A stretch of 64,000 nucleotides of DNA, from NCBI GenBank assembly GCA_033063855.1, contig CP093831.1, positions 27,900,001-27,964,000 of the forward strand. Direction: 5' to 3'. Shown piece by piece: positions 47,230 to 61,300 of the stretch. The translations under genes and the position numbers were made by a program. Each line of letters begins with the position of its first letter. The stretch's first letter is position 1. The notes under the pieces were generated by a model. That model was not told where the DNA came from. It made no database searches and saw only the letters and a list, made by a program, of their open reading frames with translations. The DNA is from Smittia aterrima. Its lineage: Eukaryota > Arthropoda > Insecta > Diptera > Chironomidae.

Positions 47230-49543
47230 AAGCACAAGAAGAGTCTTTCTCAGTGTGCGTTTGTGGCCCGAGTATATGAACCCAAGCAGTTTTCTGACAG
47301 ATTTATTACAGTCGTCCTGTCTTAAACTTTGAATTATGTGCTTCCATTTATAGACGAAACTGCTTCACTCCCTTGAGCGCTTAATGTCCTTTCCAACTCA
47401 TTTTTTTGCTCAAAAAATAAAAGTTTTACTCGAACGAAACACGGAAAACATTTTCAACTGTCTACCCCAGTTTTGCGAGCCTTCCATCCCCCAAACCACT
47501 CAGCATTCGCTAATGCTTCACCCACCACACATGATTTCCTTCTCATCCGCCGCAGATATTCCTTTCATTACCGGTTTGATCTTGAAATTAAAATTCGTCT
47601 TGTGACATGTGAAAGGAAAATCTTTTCGCTACCTGAGCTCATCGTCCAGTGAGTGTGAAAAAGCTCCGAACGTTAGAGGTTAATGACTTAATCCGCACAC
47701 ATATCAGAAAACCATTCGACACTGTGTTAGTTGTTTTGTGTCCACAAAAAAATTATTTTTCGCCCTCGAAAGTTGTTAATGCGATGGCCGAAGTTACAAC
47801 AAAGATTCTTCCATTCTCATGCGACGCCATAAAATAATTTATAATCCATCATCTGTCATTGTTGATGTGATGTATTTATGACTTTTCATGTTCAACTCAA
47901 GCTCGAGCGATCCGAGTGAAGCATAGAAATGTATGTTGATGTGTTGTTTTCATTATTTTTCTCTGGCTCCACCTCGAAGGCGTTTCATAATTGTGCTTCA
48001 CTCGTCAATGTTTTCCGACTCAATTTTTCAAAGCGAGAATGTGTCGCATGACGAGAACGAAACATCAACATTCGGAGGGAGATTGACAATGAATCGCAGC
48101 AGCGAGACGAACGAAACATGGATTTTTTGAAGTGACGAATGAAAAAATATTTTTCCGAGGAAATTAAATTCTTTGGAATTTTCATTTTCTCGGAAAATTC
48201 CTGAGAAATATTTTTAAATATTTCGAGATTATCGCAATATCGACGCGAAACAAAAACGAAATATTTGAATAAACAGAAATTCTTTTCTTCTCGCTACATA
48301 TTTTGATTTGCTCCTCCTTTCGTGTCAGCTTTTGACAGCTCTCAGAGCTCTCGACGAAGAAGAGCGAACGCAAATCTGAGAAGCAAAAGGAGAAGAAAAT
48401 CGTTGATATCCTGTTTCGATGGATACGAAGGAAAATCGCTTTTAATTCTGTGATGTGAAGAGCCGCCGAGAAGAGTTTTCCTCAACACAAACTCACATTT
48501 CTCTGTTGAGTTCTCGTTTGGTTGTGTGTTGCCTCAGAAATCTTTTTCATCTTTCGATGAACGAGCTCAACATCGAAAGCGAAGCGAGATATCGAGAATG
48601 CAGCAATGTCAAGCGAAAGAGCGAAAGAAGAAAATTGAATTTGCTCGCCGACTCTTAACGCACATGCCCTGAGAAACATGAAAAGCTGACACGTTCGTTT
48701 GTTCACTTTGGTGGTAGTGGATCGCAGAAGCGCGGATTGTGTTTCGTCTAATAAATTACAGCTGATTCCTTCTTCAACGCGGAAGAAAATCGATAACAAC
48801 ATAAATGTTTGAATTCTTTCTTAAATTTTTCATCACGCGAAAGCTAATCTCGTAAGAAGTTGCGTAACGAACATAAAATCGATAAATTTCTTTGTGACCT
48901 TGGCCAAGAACCAACTGTGCGTACAAAGTCGCTTTAAGAGAGAAGGTGATGAAGCGATAAAACATTTTCGAATGTGAAAATCTCTTCAAGCGACTCGAGC
49001 ATTTTCAGAACTTGATAAAGCCAAAAAGTTGTTGTCACAATCAGCTCATACGAAACGAAACCTTCCGTTGAAGATATTCTCATACGAACCGGTTCTCTTT
49101 AGGCTCTTTCTCAATCTCTTTCAAACATTCTTTGAGTAATTTATGCAAATTTGGAGACAAACTTTGTGTTTGCCAATTCGTCTCGAATGCAATTCTTGCA
49201 CAATTTTAAAACGAACGGACCCAAAAGAAGAATTGACAGAAGAAGTCTAGGTCAAAATAGAAAGTTCTCTTTTATTGTTCTCAAGAGTAATAAGGAAGTG
49301 AACAGCTCTGAATGTTTGTGTCAAGTCATCTCAAGGACGTTTTGATGTCACTGAAACCTTCTCGAGTTTGTCAAGAACTTTAAGTGACTTGTGACGAGAG
49401 AAAAATGTTGCATTTAAACTTGAATCGTTGCTTGAGAATGAGAATTACTCGCAGAGATCAGCCCACGCCACGAATGAATCCGTCAAAACTGCAAATGATT
49501 TATGAAAATTGCTTTGAGAATTCAAGAAACTATTTGCGCTTCA

Positions 49544-49590
49544 ATAATATATTATATATAAATTATAATATATAATATATAATATAATTT
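49544..49590. repeat. AT-rich palindromic minisatellite tract
   Basis: About 47 nt of ATAATATATTATATATAA-type sequence, self-complementary over much of its length. Confidence 0.65.
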
Positions 49591-52500
49591 CTTCTGCTTC
49601 GTCTCATTTCATTCAGAACACAACTTGTTCTTCTGCAGAAGAGAGCGAATCATTAAGAAGTCAAAAACCTGAAGATATCGGAGGCGACAGTCGGCAAAAA
49701 ACGTCTCTCAAGTCGACAAAGCGACAAAACTTTTGATTCGCGTGTCTAGTTCTCGTAAAGTTGAATCCTCGGGATGGCGATATTAAGAAATAAAAATAAA
49801 AAATAACAGTCGAAATAACTTAAATGGAAACAAAACTGGTAAAAGTCTCGAACGAAGTGTCACCGCTCGAATCAATAAACGGACGAAGTTATTTTGGAGA
49901 TGATGATTAAATGACTTTGGCTTTTTGAAGCCAAATCTTAAGCCGATTTAACCAAATCTAGAGACGGTCATTGCTGTCATCGATTAAGCAGCCAAATCCC
50001 TGATTGATTCCATTCGATGTATTAAGCTTAAAACCTCTTCTCGTTGGTATTAGTGTCAAGAAGTTACTAAACTAAGGGGTGAACGTTCACCATCAGTAAA
50101 TGGATGGAATATGTTTTGAGGTTTAGTTCTTTTTCTTTCATTTTTCGCGTCAAGTGCAGGGATCATAAAACAAACGAACACAACATCGTCGTAGTCGTTC
50201 GCTCGAATGACCAGACATTGCAGAAGCAAAAAAAAGGTTTCGAGTCGTGTTTTTATGGTGACGCCATATCATTAGCAATAAATCATGTGTCGAAAACTAT
50301 TATGATGATATTAAGCTTCAGAAAAATCAAGGCGAAAATAATATTTTTTCCACTGTTGATGTTTTTATTATTTCTTAGCTCCACCTTTGATGGCTTACTC
50401 GCAGGCGTTTGGCGTTCTTTTCTTCTCTTCTCTGCTCCGTCATTCGATTCTGCATCGTCGTCTCGTCAATCGTCGGTTGATTGTTTTAATCGAATGTGTC
50501 GGGAGGAGAAGAAAAAAGGAAAATGAACAAAAAAAGAGAAAAATCGACGAGCAAGGGAGAAAACAGAATTTAAATTCAAAACACATCAGGAATCGTTATC
50601 GATCGAAATGAGCTTACATTATAAATTGTTTGCTTATACATTTTTTTCTTCTCTTTAATAAAAATGGTGGATTTAAACAATAATGAACAAATCGAATTCA
50701 AGATTACAAGGAAAATGTCTCGAAATCTCTTTTTTTTTCTTTCTTTTCTGGTAGCGAAACATTTCGAAATTGATTTGCTCCACCTTTACATGTCATCGAG
50801 TGCAGCAAAGAAAAAAGTCCAAAAGAGGAGACTGCAAACTTTTAAGTGACATTTGAATAGCGAAAATTGTAAAGCGAACGAAAAAGAAAAAATGTTAAAT
50901 TAAAATAAATTCAATATTTTCTTGCCATTGTTTCATTGCATGTTTCACTACGAAGCAGAGGAAAAAAAATCACTTTGCGCGAAGAGTTTGTGATTGTGAG
51001 GAGGAAAATGATTTTTCGTCTTGACATAGAGTGCACGAGTATTTGTGTCAAGAAGCAACAACAAACCCCTCACCACACACTTGAACGCTCTCGGATGTTT
51101 TTGCCATTCACTTTCAATGTGTGATTGCTTCACGAGCGTGGAAAAAATACTTTGAAAAGTGATTGTGCAAGGAGCGACAAGCGAGGCCGGAAAGCATTGA
51201 GCATTTCTTATTTTTAGTCAGTGTTTTTTTGTTTGGCGAGAGAGACTTGTAGTGTCGCGCGCGGTCTTTCACAGGAAAAAAAAAATATTGCAGAGGTGTC
51301 CCCCATCACAGGTGCAAAAGAAAATTACGTTCATGAGGAATCGGCTTACGATTTGCGAGTTGGAAAAGTCAGAAAAGTCTTCGGAAAATCCGTTTATGTG
51401 ATATTAAAAGTTAAAACGAAGAAGTTGATCGTAAAGAATGGAAAATCAAAGTGACGTCAGATATTTTTAAAGCGCGTGAAATGAAGGAAGAAGAAAATAA
51501 AATTATCTATTTTTATATCAATTAAAAATGTGAATATTTTCGTGTTTATATTCTATCAACTCATTAAGGAATTATAAATAAACCAATTTTCATCTGAAGA
51601 ATCATCGGGTCGAGTCAAAAATAGAAGATTCAGACAGAAAAGAGATGTTCGCTGATGAAAATGATGAAAAGAAATAATTAATTGGTGTGAATTAAAGCAA
51701 ATCTGTCCGATGATTCAGTTTCAAATCTAAAAGAAAGAAAAAAAGTATACGAAGAGAAGGAAAAACTTTTTGAAGAAGATCTCTGTGTGTGAGTGATCTC
51801 TCAGGTTTAGTGTTTAATTACGAAATTAATTGAAATTAATTCGGGCGATGAAAAATTCTTGGTCGGAGGAAAAACAAATCTCGATCTGTTTAATTATAAA
51901 CTTTAATAAACAGGTAAATTTTATTCAAGTGATCAATCGACGGCTGCTGCCGCTCTTGTGTGTGAACTGATCGGCAAAATGAATATTTTATTGAGAAAAT
52001 GAAAATGGCTGAAAGTTAATTGATGGACGTCGATTCCGAGAGACATGACTTTGTGTTACGGACTTTGGTGATAGCTATGCAAATGACTAACTTCCATTTG
52101 AGTGATTGAAAATGTTGTAAATTGATTTCTCAGTCATTCGATATGTTCGAACAAAAGCAATTCGCGAATGTCAGATTGAATGTTAAGCACTTCTCATGAA
52201 TCAAATATTAATTCAAAATTAAGTCCAACGCTAGGTCAACTGTTTGTTGTTCAATATTTCTCGCAAACTCCGCTGACATGTGTTATGAGGTTTTCATTTT
52301 CGACAAAACAAGACAAAACTACAACAAGCACATAATTTTAATGTGTTTGAAAACACATTCATAGATGCGAACGACGACCATGTGTTCCTTTCCCTCGGAA
52401 CATAAGTTTCGATCGTTCTCAGTCTCACCCCAAAATGAAAATATTAAAGAACTAGATACAGAGTCAAACTATAAAAGACATTCCACATAAAGAGTCAACA

Positions 52501-52962
52501 GCAATGTCCAAAATGGAATGCTATTAATCTTCGTACAAAAGAAGAGAGTCGCAGACGACATTTTGTAAGAAGTTCGATCATATTTCACTCAAATGGTCGT
52601 AATTGGTATTGTGAAATGCTCCGCTCTCGCTCCGACTGTGTTGAATTATTGTCGCAGTTATTGTGAGTTATTGAAAGATTCTGTTTCACTCTTTGGTGCC
52701 GATGACATGTCGTGCATATTGCGCGCATTAATTAATTGTATCAATTGAAATTTGAGTTCAAGTTGAGACTTGAGAGGAGAAAACGTTGACGATGTGGAGA
52801 TTGAAATCTTTTAATTTATTGTTAGTATCCGACCAACTCGTTTCGCTTTCGACTCAAATATAACTGTCGAGGCTACTTTACCATCGTAACTTAAATCGAG
52901 TACGCGGCTATCGAGGAAACTGTCGTTAATTGCGATTGGCTTAAAGCGTTTTTACCGAAAGA

Positions 52963-53014
52963 AATATAATATATTAAATATTATATATAATATATTATAT
53001 ATAATATAATAAAT
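52963..53014. repeat. AT-rich palindromic minisatellite tract
   Basis: About 52 nt; contains the near-perfect palindrome ATTATATATAATATATTATA and repeats of it. Confidence 0.65.
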
Positions 53015-56000
53015 AACGGTTTGCCAGAGTCGCTACTAAGTAAACTAGACTTTCCACACAACCGGCGAAAACGAAGAGCTTAACGAAGAGCCAAAGCGTT
53101 AACGTTAATGATCCAACCACCAAAAGTTATGATTGACAAAAAAAAAAGAGAATTAATTTTAATCAAAACTTGACGTCGTAAATTGTTTTCGAAAAGTCAA
53201 CAGTTGCTGATCAGTGATAGGACGCATCCTGTGATGGATCCAAACTTATGGCGACCGATGTCATCCATTTAAATGTTAATTCGCTAATTAGTTTGATGAC
53301 CACATCGTCTCGTTTGCTATTGAAATGAATATGCGCGCAAGTGACCGAGAACTGGTTTAGTTTAGCCGCTAGCTGTCGACTCCAAAAGTCACCGTGAAGA
53401 AGGCAAAATAAATTTAGTCTTGAGACATGCCCAAGAAAGCGCTCAATAATTTATTTAGCTTTTTTTTTTGTCTGTTTGAAAGACGATTTGAATATCATCC
53501 GATTCGGGAGAAGATTTGGAATGGAACCAGTACGGTCGTCGACTAATGGGCTCGATGTTGGAGATCAAAATACCATCAGAAACGTGAAAATGACGATTAA
53601 AAATGCGAACAGTCAACGAATAAATAAGATTTCTTCTTCTCTCGCCCCTCACATGTCACCTTCTTCAGTTTTTTTTCTGCACCGCTCCGTGTCCGCCCAA
53701 ACAAGTTCTAACAGTCTTCTTCTGTTCGATGCAAGTTCACGACAGCGTTTTCGATCTCGAAATGCTCCGGTTGAAGATAAACACGAAGCGATTGACTGCA
53801 CAATTCGCGTTTTCGTTTGCACTGCTCTGGCCGTTGCTGTTAAAATAATAATTTACATGGTGGACAAGGCAGACGAGAACAAACTCACTTCGCATGCAAG
53901 CGTCCCGAGCATTGAAGAGTTGAGAGAAGGAGATTTTTATCAAATTAATAAAATGGAGAAAAATAAGAACAACGCAAATGCAATTAATGCAATATCGATC
54001 GGAACATTTTTCTCTCGGTTGTTGCTTCTTCTGGCATTTCGTCCGCGAACGTGTAAATGAAAGATTCGAGTAGAAGGCATGAAGATGGCTGATGCATTGA
54101 ATTAATTAATCGGAACGGATTGAAACACGAAGACTTTGTCGAGTTCTTGAGAAATATTCTTCGTCTCGAAAATGTCAAGACGCGTCTCATGATAAATTGA
54201 GGTTTCTTCTCTCTCTCGCCGAGCTTTGCTTCTTCGTCGTCTCAATAATTATTCTGATCTGATTGGGTGATTGGTTTTTAATAACAGTCGACCAATCAGA
54301 CTTACCTCTTACGTTTCTCTTGCTTCTTCATAAATTATTCTTCGTCTTCTTCGTCATCTTCGCCACTACAAAATACAATGAACAAAACATATTTTCTGTC
54401 AAAAGCGAACTGACAAGGATTGATTGCCGGCAATTGCTGTACGAGAGCGAGTGAGAAGGGATCTGATCAGAAAAAGATGGCAGAGCTGTGAAGACTTGAC
54501 CAATAAATTATCTGGAAGCTGAAAAATATTCGTTTAGTTCAAAAACGATTTCACTTGTAGCTCAACTCGTGGATTGCATGATTTTCTCCACCGCGAGCGA
54601 AACGATCAAAAGGAGAAGACGGTGATTGATTGTAAATGCAAATAATTGTGAAAATATTGCACGAAACTCTTGTAATAAACTTTCGCAGTTGGCAATAAAA
54701 CATTTCGAGTACTCCCCGCTGAGCTCCCGGGATCGCAAACTTCTCAGTCATTACAACATAGAAAAATATTGAAAGACAAACTTGAATGGTTTCTCAAACA
54801 AATTCTTCTCAGCTGTTCATTCGACTTTCGACGTTTGTTATTCACTCTTTGACTTGATTTATCGAAGTCTGCGAAAAGTGTATCGAGAGGAATGTTTTAT
54901 CATTAATTTATGAGCACTTAAAGCTGAGCGCAATAAAACATCATAAATTGGTCATCAACACCCATTAAAGCGGAGAAACTGAGGAATAACGTCACGAAGA
55001 ATATTTTTAGAGTCTTCACTCGCCTCTGACAACTCTAAATCATTCAATCTTCATCCGTAGAAGCGAACGAAAATGTTTTTATGTCATTTTAAATAATTTT
55101 TTTCGGAGCTGGCCGCGTTTAATTCAGATTGATGTCTTTTCGCTCATTGACGCGAATACTTTTGTGTTGAATGATCCACACAAAGTTTTATTAACTTTTT
55201 ATGGCGGCTCGGGACGTGAAGTAATTTTATCTTGATCTTTGTCTAAGAACTGTTCTCTTGATCATCTCTTACAAGTTGACGTCTTCATCTGGAGTCAAAT
55301 GAAAAATTGAAGACAAATCTGTTAAACATTCCAAAGCTTTTGTTTGTCCCAAGACAACACGAAGTTGATGAACTTCTTAATAATAAAAACTGAAAACAGG
55401 TTTCGCCTCAACAGATGCCGCTACTTGTTTCGAATCGAGGCTCAAATTCATTTTTTCTAAAACATTTCCTTTGAACAACTTAGCTCAATGTTAATCGAGT
55501 ATTAAATTAATTTTATGTTCTCGACAAATTGCTACTTTAGATGCTTTAAAGCGCTAAGAGATCTTAATAAAATCTATTGCGAAACTCGAACTATTCTCCG
55601 ATGGAAAATGAGCACGAAACTGTTCGGCTGAGCGAAGTGATGTGTAGTGGGGGGATAAACAAACACAAGTGAGTGCAAGAAATAAGAGAATGATTGAAAT
55701 CCAAAAGAGAATAAGTGACGAGGCAAGAATGAGAATCGAACGGGTTGCCTTCTGTTCATTCATCCTTCGGTCATCTTATCGGGCGCGCATTGTGTCGCAT
55801 CGCTTCGTAGACGAAATATTGAATCGCACGTGAAAGCGGCAAACATAAATAAATGAGAATCAAATCATGAAGCATTTCAATATTTCACTTCATCGCTTTC
55901 AGTTCGTTGTGCGTGAATCGTTCTCGTGTCATTTTGTAAACACTTTCCAATGGATTCGCTCGAAGTTTATGGAAACATGACGTTAGCTTCCTCTCTACGC

Positions 56001-56357
56001 AGCTTAAGCTGTTGATGTCAAAGTCGAGAGTTTTGTTTTCGGCAATAAATCTTCGCCCAATAAACTTTTATAAAATGAGAGAGAAAGAAGGAGAGATTAA
56101 GCAAAGCGAAAAGGGAAGTTAGTTATAGAAGAGACATGTGTTGTGCCTGTTACTCAAGAAGTAAATTCAATGAAGAGTTTCTCGTGTGTTCTAAGAGAAA
56201 TGCTTCCGCATTGAAGTGACAAAGTGTCAGCTGTATTGATACAGACAAGAAAAATATCTTTGAACCTGCTCCGAAGATGACGAGCGAGTAGATGCCGTTA
56301 GAAACAAGAAAAATGGTAAAGGAACCATTGCCGATGCGAGGCATAAGTAACACAAGA

Positions 56358-56400
56358 GTAATATATAATATATATAATATAATATATAATATAATATATT
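56358..56400. repeat. AT-rich palindromic minisatellite tract
   Basis: About 43 nt of TAATATATAATATA words, the same type as at 9421. Confidence 0.65.
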
Positions 56401-58263
56401 GAAGTAATTTATGTGAAGACTTTGAATGTGAAAATCATATTTTTCTTTTGCTCTTAATTACTGAAGAGTAATCGATTGCACAAATTCGCCCAAAAGACCT
56501 TCGTGTTCTCGCTGCTTCTTTGCTTTTCTCATCTCGTTCGTTTTAACAACAGAGAGACGCTTGGAACACATTTAACTATTAAATGATTAAATCGCTGAAG
56601 CAATGGAATATCACGTTTCAGTGCCAAAACGTCAGCTATAAATCAATCCCTCTCTCATCTCCCTTGCCTCGTAAGTCCTTCGTTTATTACTTTCGGTGAT
56701 GTTTTCTCTGTTTCGTTAAAAGTTCAAATGACAACCAGCCATCACCTTTTTGTTGTCTCATAAACTTTAACGATTTGGTTCGAGGAGAAATATCGATTTA
56801 CGAGGAGAAAGGTTGAGCAGGTCTGATTTGAGTTTTATTTGTAAATCAAATGATTCGATGGCTGGAACGAAAAATGATTCAAATTAAACAGAAAAGTGAT
56901 TCAGAGCAGCCGATGAGTCGAATTGATGGGTTTATGGTATCAGACAATTCTTCCACATTTCAAATGTTCTCGATCGAAAACTGGAAGCGACGTTTTGGAT
57001 GAATTTTGACTCTTCTCGGAAAATCAATTTTCATCCAAACAATTTTGGAAAATAATTTCCAAACATCAAAGGGTTTGAATCTCCTTCTTTATAAACTGCC
57101 CAAAACTTTATCTTCTGTTCAGACATCAAAGAAAATCCAACGGCGGTGAAGGTAGCAAAGAGAGAGCTCCGCTATAGTTTCCCATCTCCTCTCATTGTCG
57201 TTTGCAAAACACTTTTGATGAGTTGTCAGAAGTTATTTTCAGTCGTCTAAAAGTTCTCTGCTCCCCCGGATCGGTTTATCTTTTGCGAAAGTTCAATCAA
57301 AACACAAACACACTCACACACACACATGATTGGATTGTGCAGCGATTTCTGTGGCTCCTTCGAGCGATTTATTCTCCCGAAGGGTTTCGAAAGCTTGAGT
57401 AAATATAAAAGACGATGACGACGACACATAATAATAGAAACGGTCAGGTTTCTGCTGTGTGCTCTTGTCATGTGTCACTCAAACGAATTATGAGTGATTG
57501 CTTTGGACGTTTAATAAGATGCGCATTTTAATGGAAGCGTATGATAAAGTTGTACAGTGAATGATGTTGACTGATGGATCGGGCGAACTTCAAATCAATT
57601 CTCGTCAACCAGACTAACAATCAATAATGTTTTCACAGTGGAAAAGAGAGAGACATCGAGCGTCAGGCGAACGTCAGTTTTAATTACAGAAGAACGAAGA
57701 TTTGTCTCGCACTCAACACATTTTACTCTTAATCGATTGCGATACACGAAAATTTTCGGCCTTTCGGAAGTTGCTCGAACACGTCGAAACGAAGCGATAA
57801 TTGTTGGCTGTCATCGCTTGATCTAATTCGAGATTGATTTATGATTCTAATCATTCATTGAGCGTTGACACGTTTAGTGTTTGGAATCAACTCATTATCG
57901 ATTGGAAATATCTAAACAAAGTTGAAATGCATTCACGGAAAGGTCGCGCTCAAATAAATTTTCCTCCCAGACAACTCTCACACTTCTCGTTCTCTTTCTC
58001 TTCGTCGTTCCTCATTCCACTCGACATTGCGAAAATCCGTTTTCTTTCGACGTTGCTTCTGGAAAATATTTCTTCGATTCACCTCAAACACAAAGTAAAA
58101 TCGGTTAACGATCCAAATGCATGCAAGATCAATTGATTTCGTTTCTTTCGGAAGAAGTTTTTGATTGTTTGTTCGACTGACAGGCCTGAGCTTCAAACTT
58201 TAATATTTCCAATGACGATTAAAACAATAATTTAATTGTCTCGTTCGCTTCTCTACCTTTCAG

Positions 58264-58365
58264 ATAGACGACAGCCAAATCACAAGTCAGAAAACACTGA
58301 AATCATGCGATCGAAACAGCAACCGAGACCCTCGTATCGTTGGATAAACAATGCAGAAGAGAATG
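58264..58365 (+). CDS. Start-codon exon of an unidentified gene
   Basis: The exon is bounded by a strong acceptor (pyrimidine-rich CTTCTCTACCTTTCAG before 58264) and a consensus donor (AATG|GTGAGT-like, GTGAG at 58366). Inside are 41 nt of 5' UTR, then ATG at 58305 and 20 codons plus one base: MRSKQQPRPSYRWINNAEEN. Local composition is less AT-rich than its flanks. This is the usual form of a second exon in an insect gene with a long first intron. Neither the upstream non-coding exon nor the downstream coding exon could be placed, so downstream exons probably lie beyond a long intron, perhaps outside the window. Confidence 0.45.
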
Positions 58366-61300
58366 GTGAGTTCAAGTTCTAATTAATTAATTTCGGGCCC
58401 AACATCGAGAGCAGTTCTTTCGTTTCTTTCATTTCCAATTTTCAATCAAAGTTTGTCTCTCAAGAAAACTAATAAATTATCAATTTTTCTCGAATGGAAA
58501 CTCATTGCAAATTTCTCTCGAGTGCAACCAGATTTGACTGATAAATGACCATCTAAGCAATGTTTGGTTTGTTTTCCTCCTTTGCGTCTCTGTGGCGATG
58601 CATCAATATCCTAAAGTTCCGACTCCGAGTCTCGAGACTCGAGTCTTCTCTCGAACAAGGAAAATTCTTCGGAAACAAAGAAAAGTTTGTTTCTCTTGCT
58701 TGGACAGAATGTCAGAGCAACTGACGTTGATTAAAACTCGTCATGAGTGAATGGAATCGAGCGCTGACCACATCGACTCGACATGACTGATTGCGACCTC
58801 ATTACGCGTCGTCTCTGCTGTGAAATCGAAATCAAACAGCTTCTTCAGTATCTCAAATGTCACACTCGCTGTAGATCAATCTTATAATATGAAATGTTTC
58901 ATTCGGCAATGACAGAGCATCGAGTGTGAAAAATGAAGGCGAACGAGTCATTCCCGAGAATGCAACGGAAGAAAAGAAATTCTTCATGACATGTGTGAGC
59001 TGTTTTCTTCTTCGGAAACTTTCACAACGAGAGCAAAACTTTGAGAGCTCGAGAGTTCATGAGAAATGTGCAAAGAATAATCAGACTCGAGTAATTTTAA
59101 TTGTTGGACAGAGCGAAGCCTTCAAGGAAATTTCCCGGGCACTCGTCAAAGTTGAGCAGCTTTTCAATTCCTTTGAGGCTTCCGTTCACGTTTCTTCTTT
59201 TTCGGAAATAAAATCCGTCGCCGAGTAGTTTTGTAGAAAGAGAAATGTTTTTGAAAGAAATTTCGTTTGTCATTTTTATTAGCACAGAAAGACTGTCAAG
59301 ATTGTTTCAGAGCCATTTCGGACGACAAACGCCCCGAGGCAATCATCCTTTGTTTTTCCATGTCCATCAGCACAAGCAAAAGGATTGTAATTCCCCTCAA
59401 GTCTGTTCGGAGTTCTCTGTTTGACAATAGAATGTGGTGCATGTCTCGGTTTGAAGTTAGAACGCTTCACAATTATTTCTCTCTTTGTAACTTTCCCTAC
59501 GACGACGACTAAGTCACATGAACTCGTAAACAAAAAGTATTTGCCTCGTTGATAAAATTTTCATTTGAAAGAATTTTCACCTGAAGAAAGTTTTTCAAAG
59601 AAAAATGTTTTGAGTTCTATTCAAAAGTTTAAGTTGAACGTTCGTGACTAAAACGAATGAGCTCGGAATAGTTTTGCTAATTATTTGAGTTGAGCGATCG
59701 ATGAATTGCCACAGATCATGAAATTACATGAATCATGGTCGACACTCATGTTGAAACATAAATTAGTTTGACACTTTCGAAAAAATCTTTTTCCTGGAAA
59801 AAAAGAAAAAAAAAACCTGCAATGCTGTTGTGGGCAAAGCTCCGGTGCATTCATCGACATGTGAAGTCGAGTATTAATTATTGAAATGACTGAGCGATAA
59901 GCCGGCGGACAAACCAAAAATCGACGATGAAGTATTATCATCGACATTGGATCTTCCTGTTCCGTGAGAGTTGAAATGCATTGGCCGCGCTTGAAACAAA
60001 AGAAAATGCAAAATCAATATCAACCGACATTTCTACTCCGACCTCGAAGCTCGAAGAGAGAGAAACGTTCGATATTAGACAAATCTCGTCTTCGTCATCC
60101 TTCGTAGAGAGAAAAGTTTTCTCCTTTCATGTCACATTCAATTGGAATGGAATAGTGAGACTGAATGACATTTTCTTCTGCACTGAGCCCACCACCAACT
60201 CACACTCTCGAGCGAGACACTTCTCTTCTCTGTTCTGTCAAGAAAACAAAAATCCGATTCAGATAAAATCTTATGATGGACTTTGTCTGTCTTGCGTCCC
60301 CCTCTCGTCTATGCTCAGACAAGACATAATTAAATTTCATCCATTCACTCACTCACTCGCTCATGTTCATCCTCGCACCAACCTCCCCAACAATTCCCGA
60401 TCTGAACTGTCCGGAGATCTGTCAACTTCGAGAGCTCGACGTGAGCAAAGTTCGGAAAATGTTTTTGTCTCTCAATTTATAATTGATCAAATTTATATAA
60501 AAGTCTCTCTGATGCTGTTCTTCGCCATCTCCAACCAACCAACCCCACAGCCCCAGCCCAATCGATCCTGATGTGTACATGAATTTGACAATGTCATGTC
60601 AATCTGATTAAACTCAATGAGTGAAGACGAGAAACTTCCTCATCCGAGGCAGCAGAAGCTCTTTCCCTTTCCTAACTTTCAATCAGACAAACTCCACGGA
60701 AAGAATCGCTTGAAACAAGAGAAGAATCGAGTGAAGCGCGGGACAGAGAAAGATGAAATGGAAATTAATTAGTTTTAAAATAAAACGTTGAAAAGATTTT
60801 TTTTGCCGCTCTCGACACAAGATTGGATGTGACTTTGAAGAGTATTGAAAATAAGTAGATTTATCGAGTCAACTAGAACAAACGGAGAGAGACGATGACG
60901 ATGAGGAAAGGTGGCGATTGTGGGAAGGAGAGAACTCCCTCGCCTCGGCTGTTTATTTTGAGCTCTCCTCGTCCCTTTATCGCTTTCTGTCGCTTGAATG
61001 ACGGGCGGGATTGATTGATTGACAGTTTTTGTCTGGAAATTGCGTGATGGATCGTCAAGCCGTGCACACACTTTCGTCCCTTGAACTGAAATATCAAATT
61101 GCGAAAACTTTTCCTGACATTGACGGCAAAATTGTTTTCTGCACTTTCAAGAATTAATCGAACGAGAAATCTTGAGAATTATTAGCGGAGATTCTTGTAA
61201 ATCTAATTACATGTGACGATTTTTAAAGGAAAACATTCGAGGGCCGTGCAAGTTTAAAGAAGAAGAACGAACAGAGAGAACTCGAAGAAAATCAGTTAAA

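Larger units (their letters stand above)
47230..58263. other. Gene-poor stretch, 11 kb
   Basis: No supported gene. The largest frame (53476-54060, 194 codons, plus) overlaps a 65-codon minus frame and has random composition and no domain. AT-palindrome tracts lie at 49544, 52963 and 56358. Confidence 0.5.

Noticed and set aside
50104..50526. 140-codon plus-strand open frame with a hydrophobic stretch
   Set aside because: The hydrophobic part is encoded by T-rich sequence of the kind that recurs nearby without coding. No homologue is recognisable.
53476..54060. 194-codon plus-strand open frame
   Set aside because: No domain, random-looking composition, an overlapping open frame on the other strand, and no splice or promoter context.
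59300..59512. Possible exon after TTGTTTCAG at 59301-59309
   Set aside because: Two frames stay open, neither with recognisable content, and no consensus donor ends the segment.
59981..60571. 196-codon plus-strand open frame
   Set aside because: Low-complexity serine-rich sequence with no recognisable motif. It lies in what is probably an intron.
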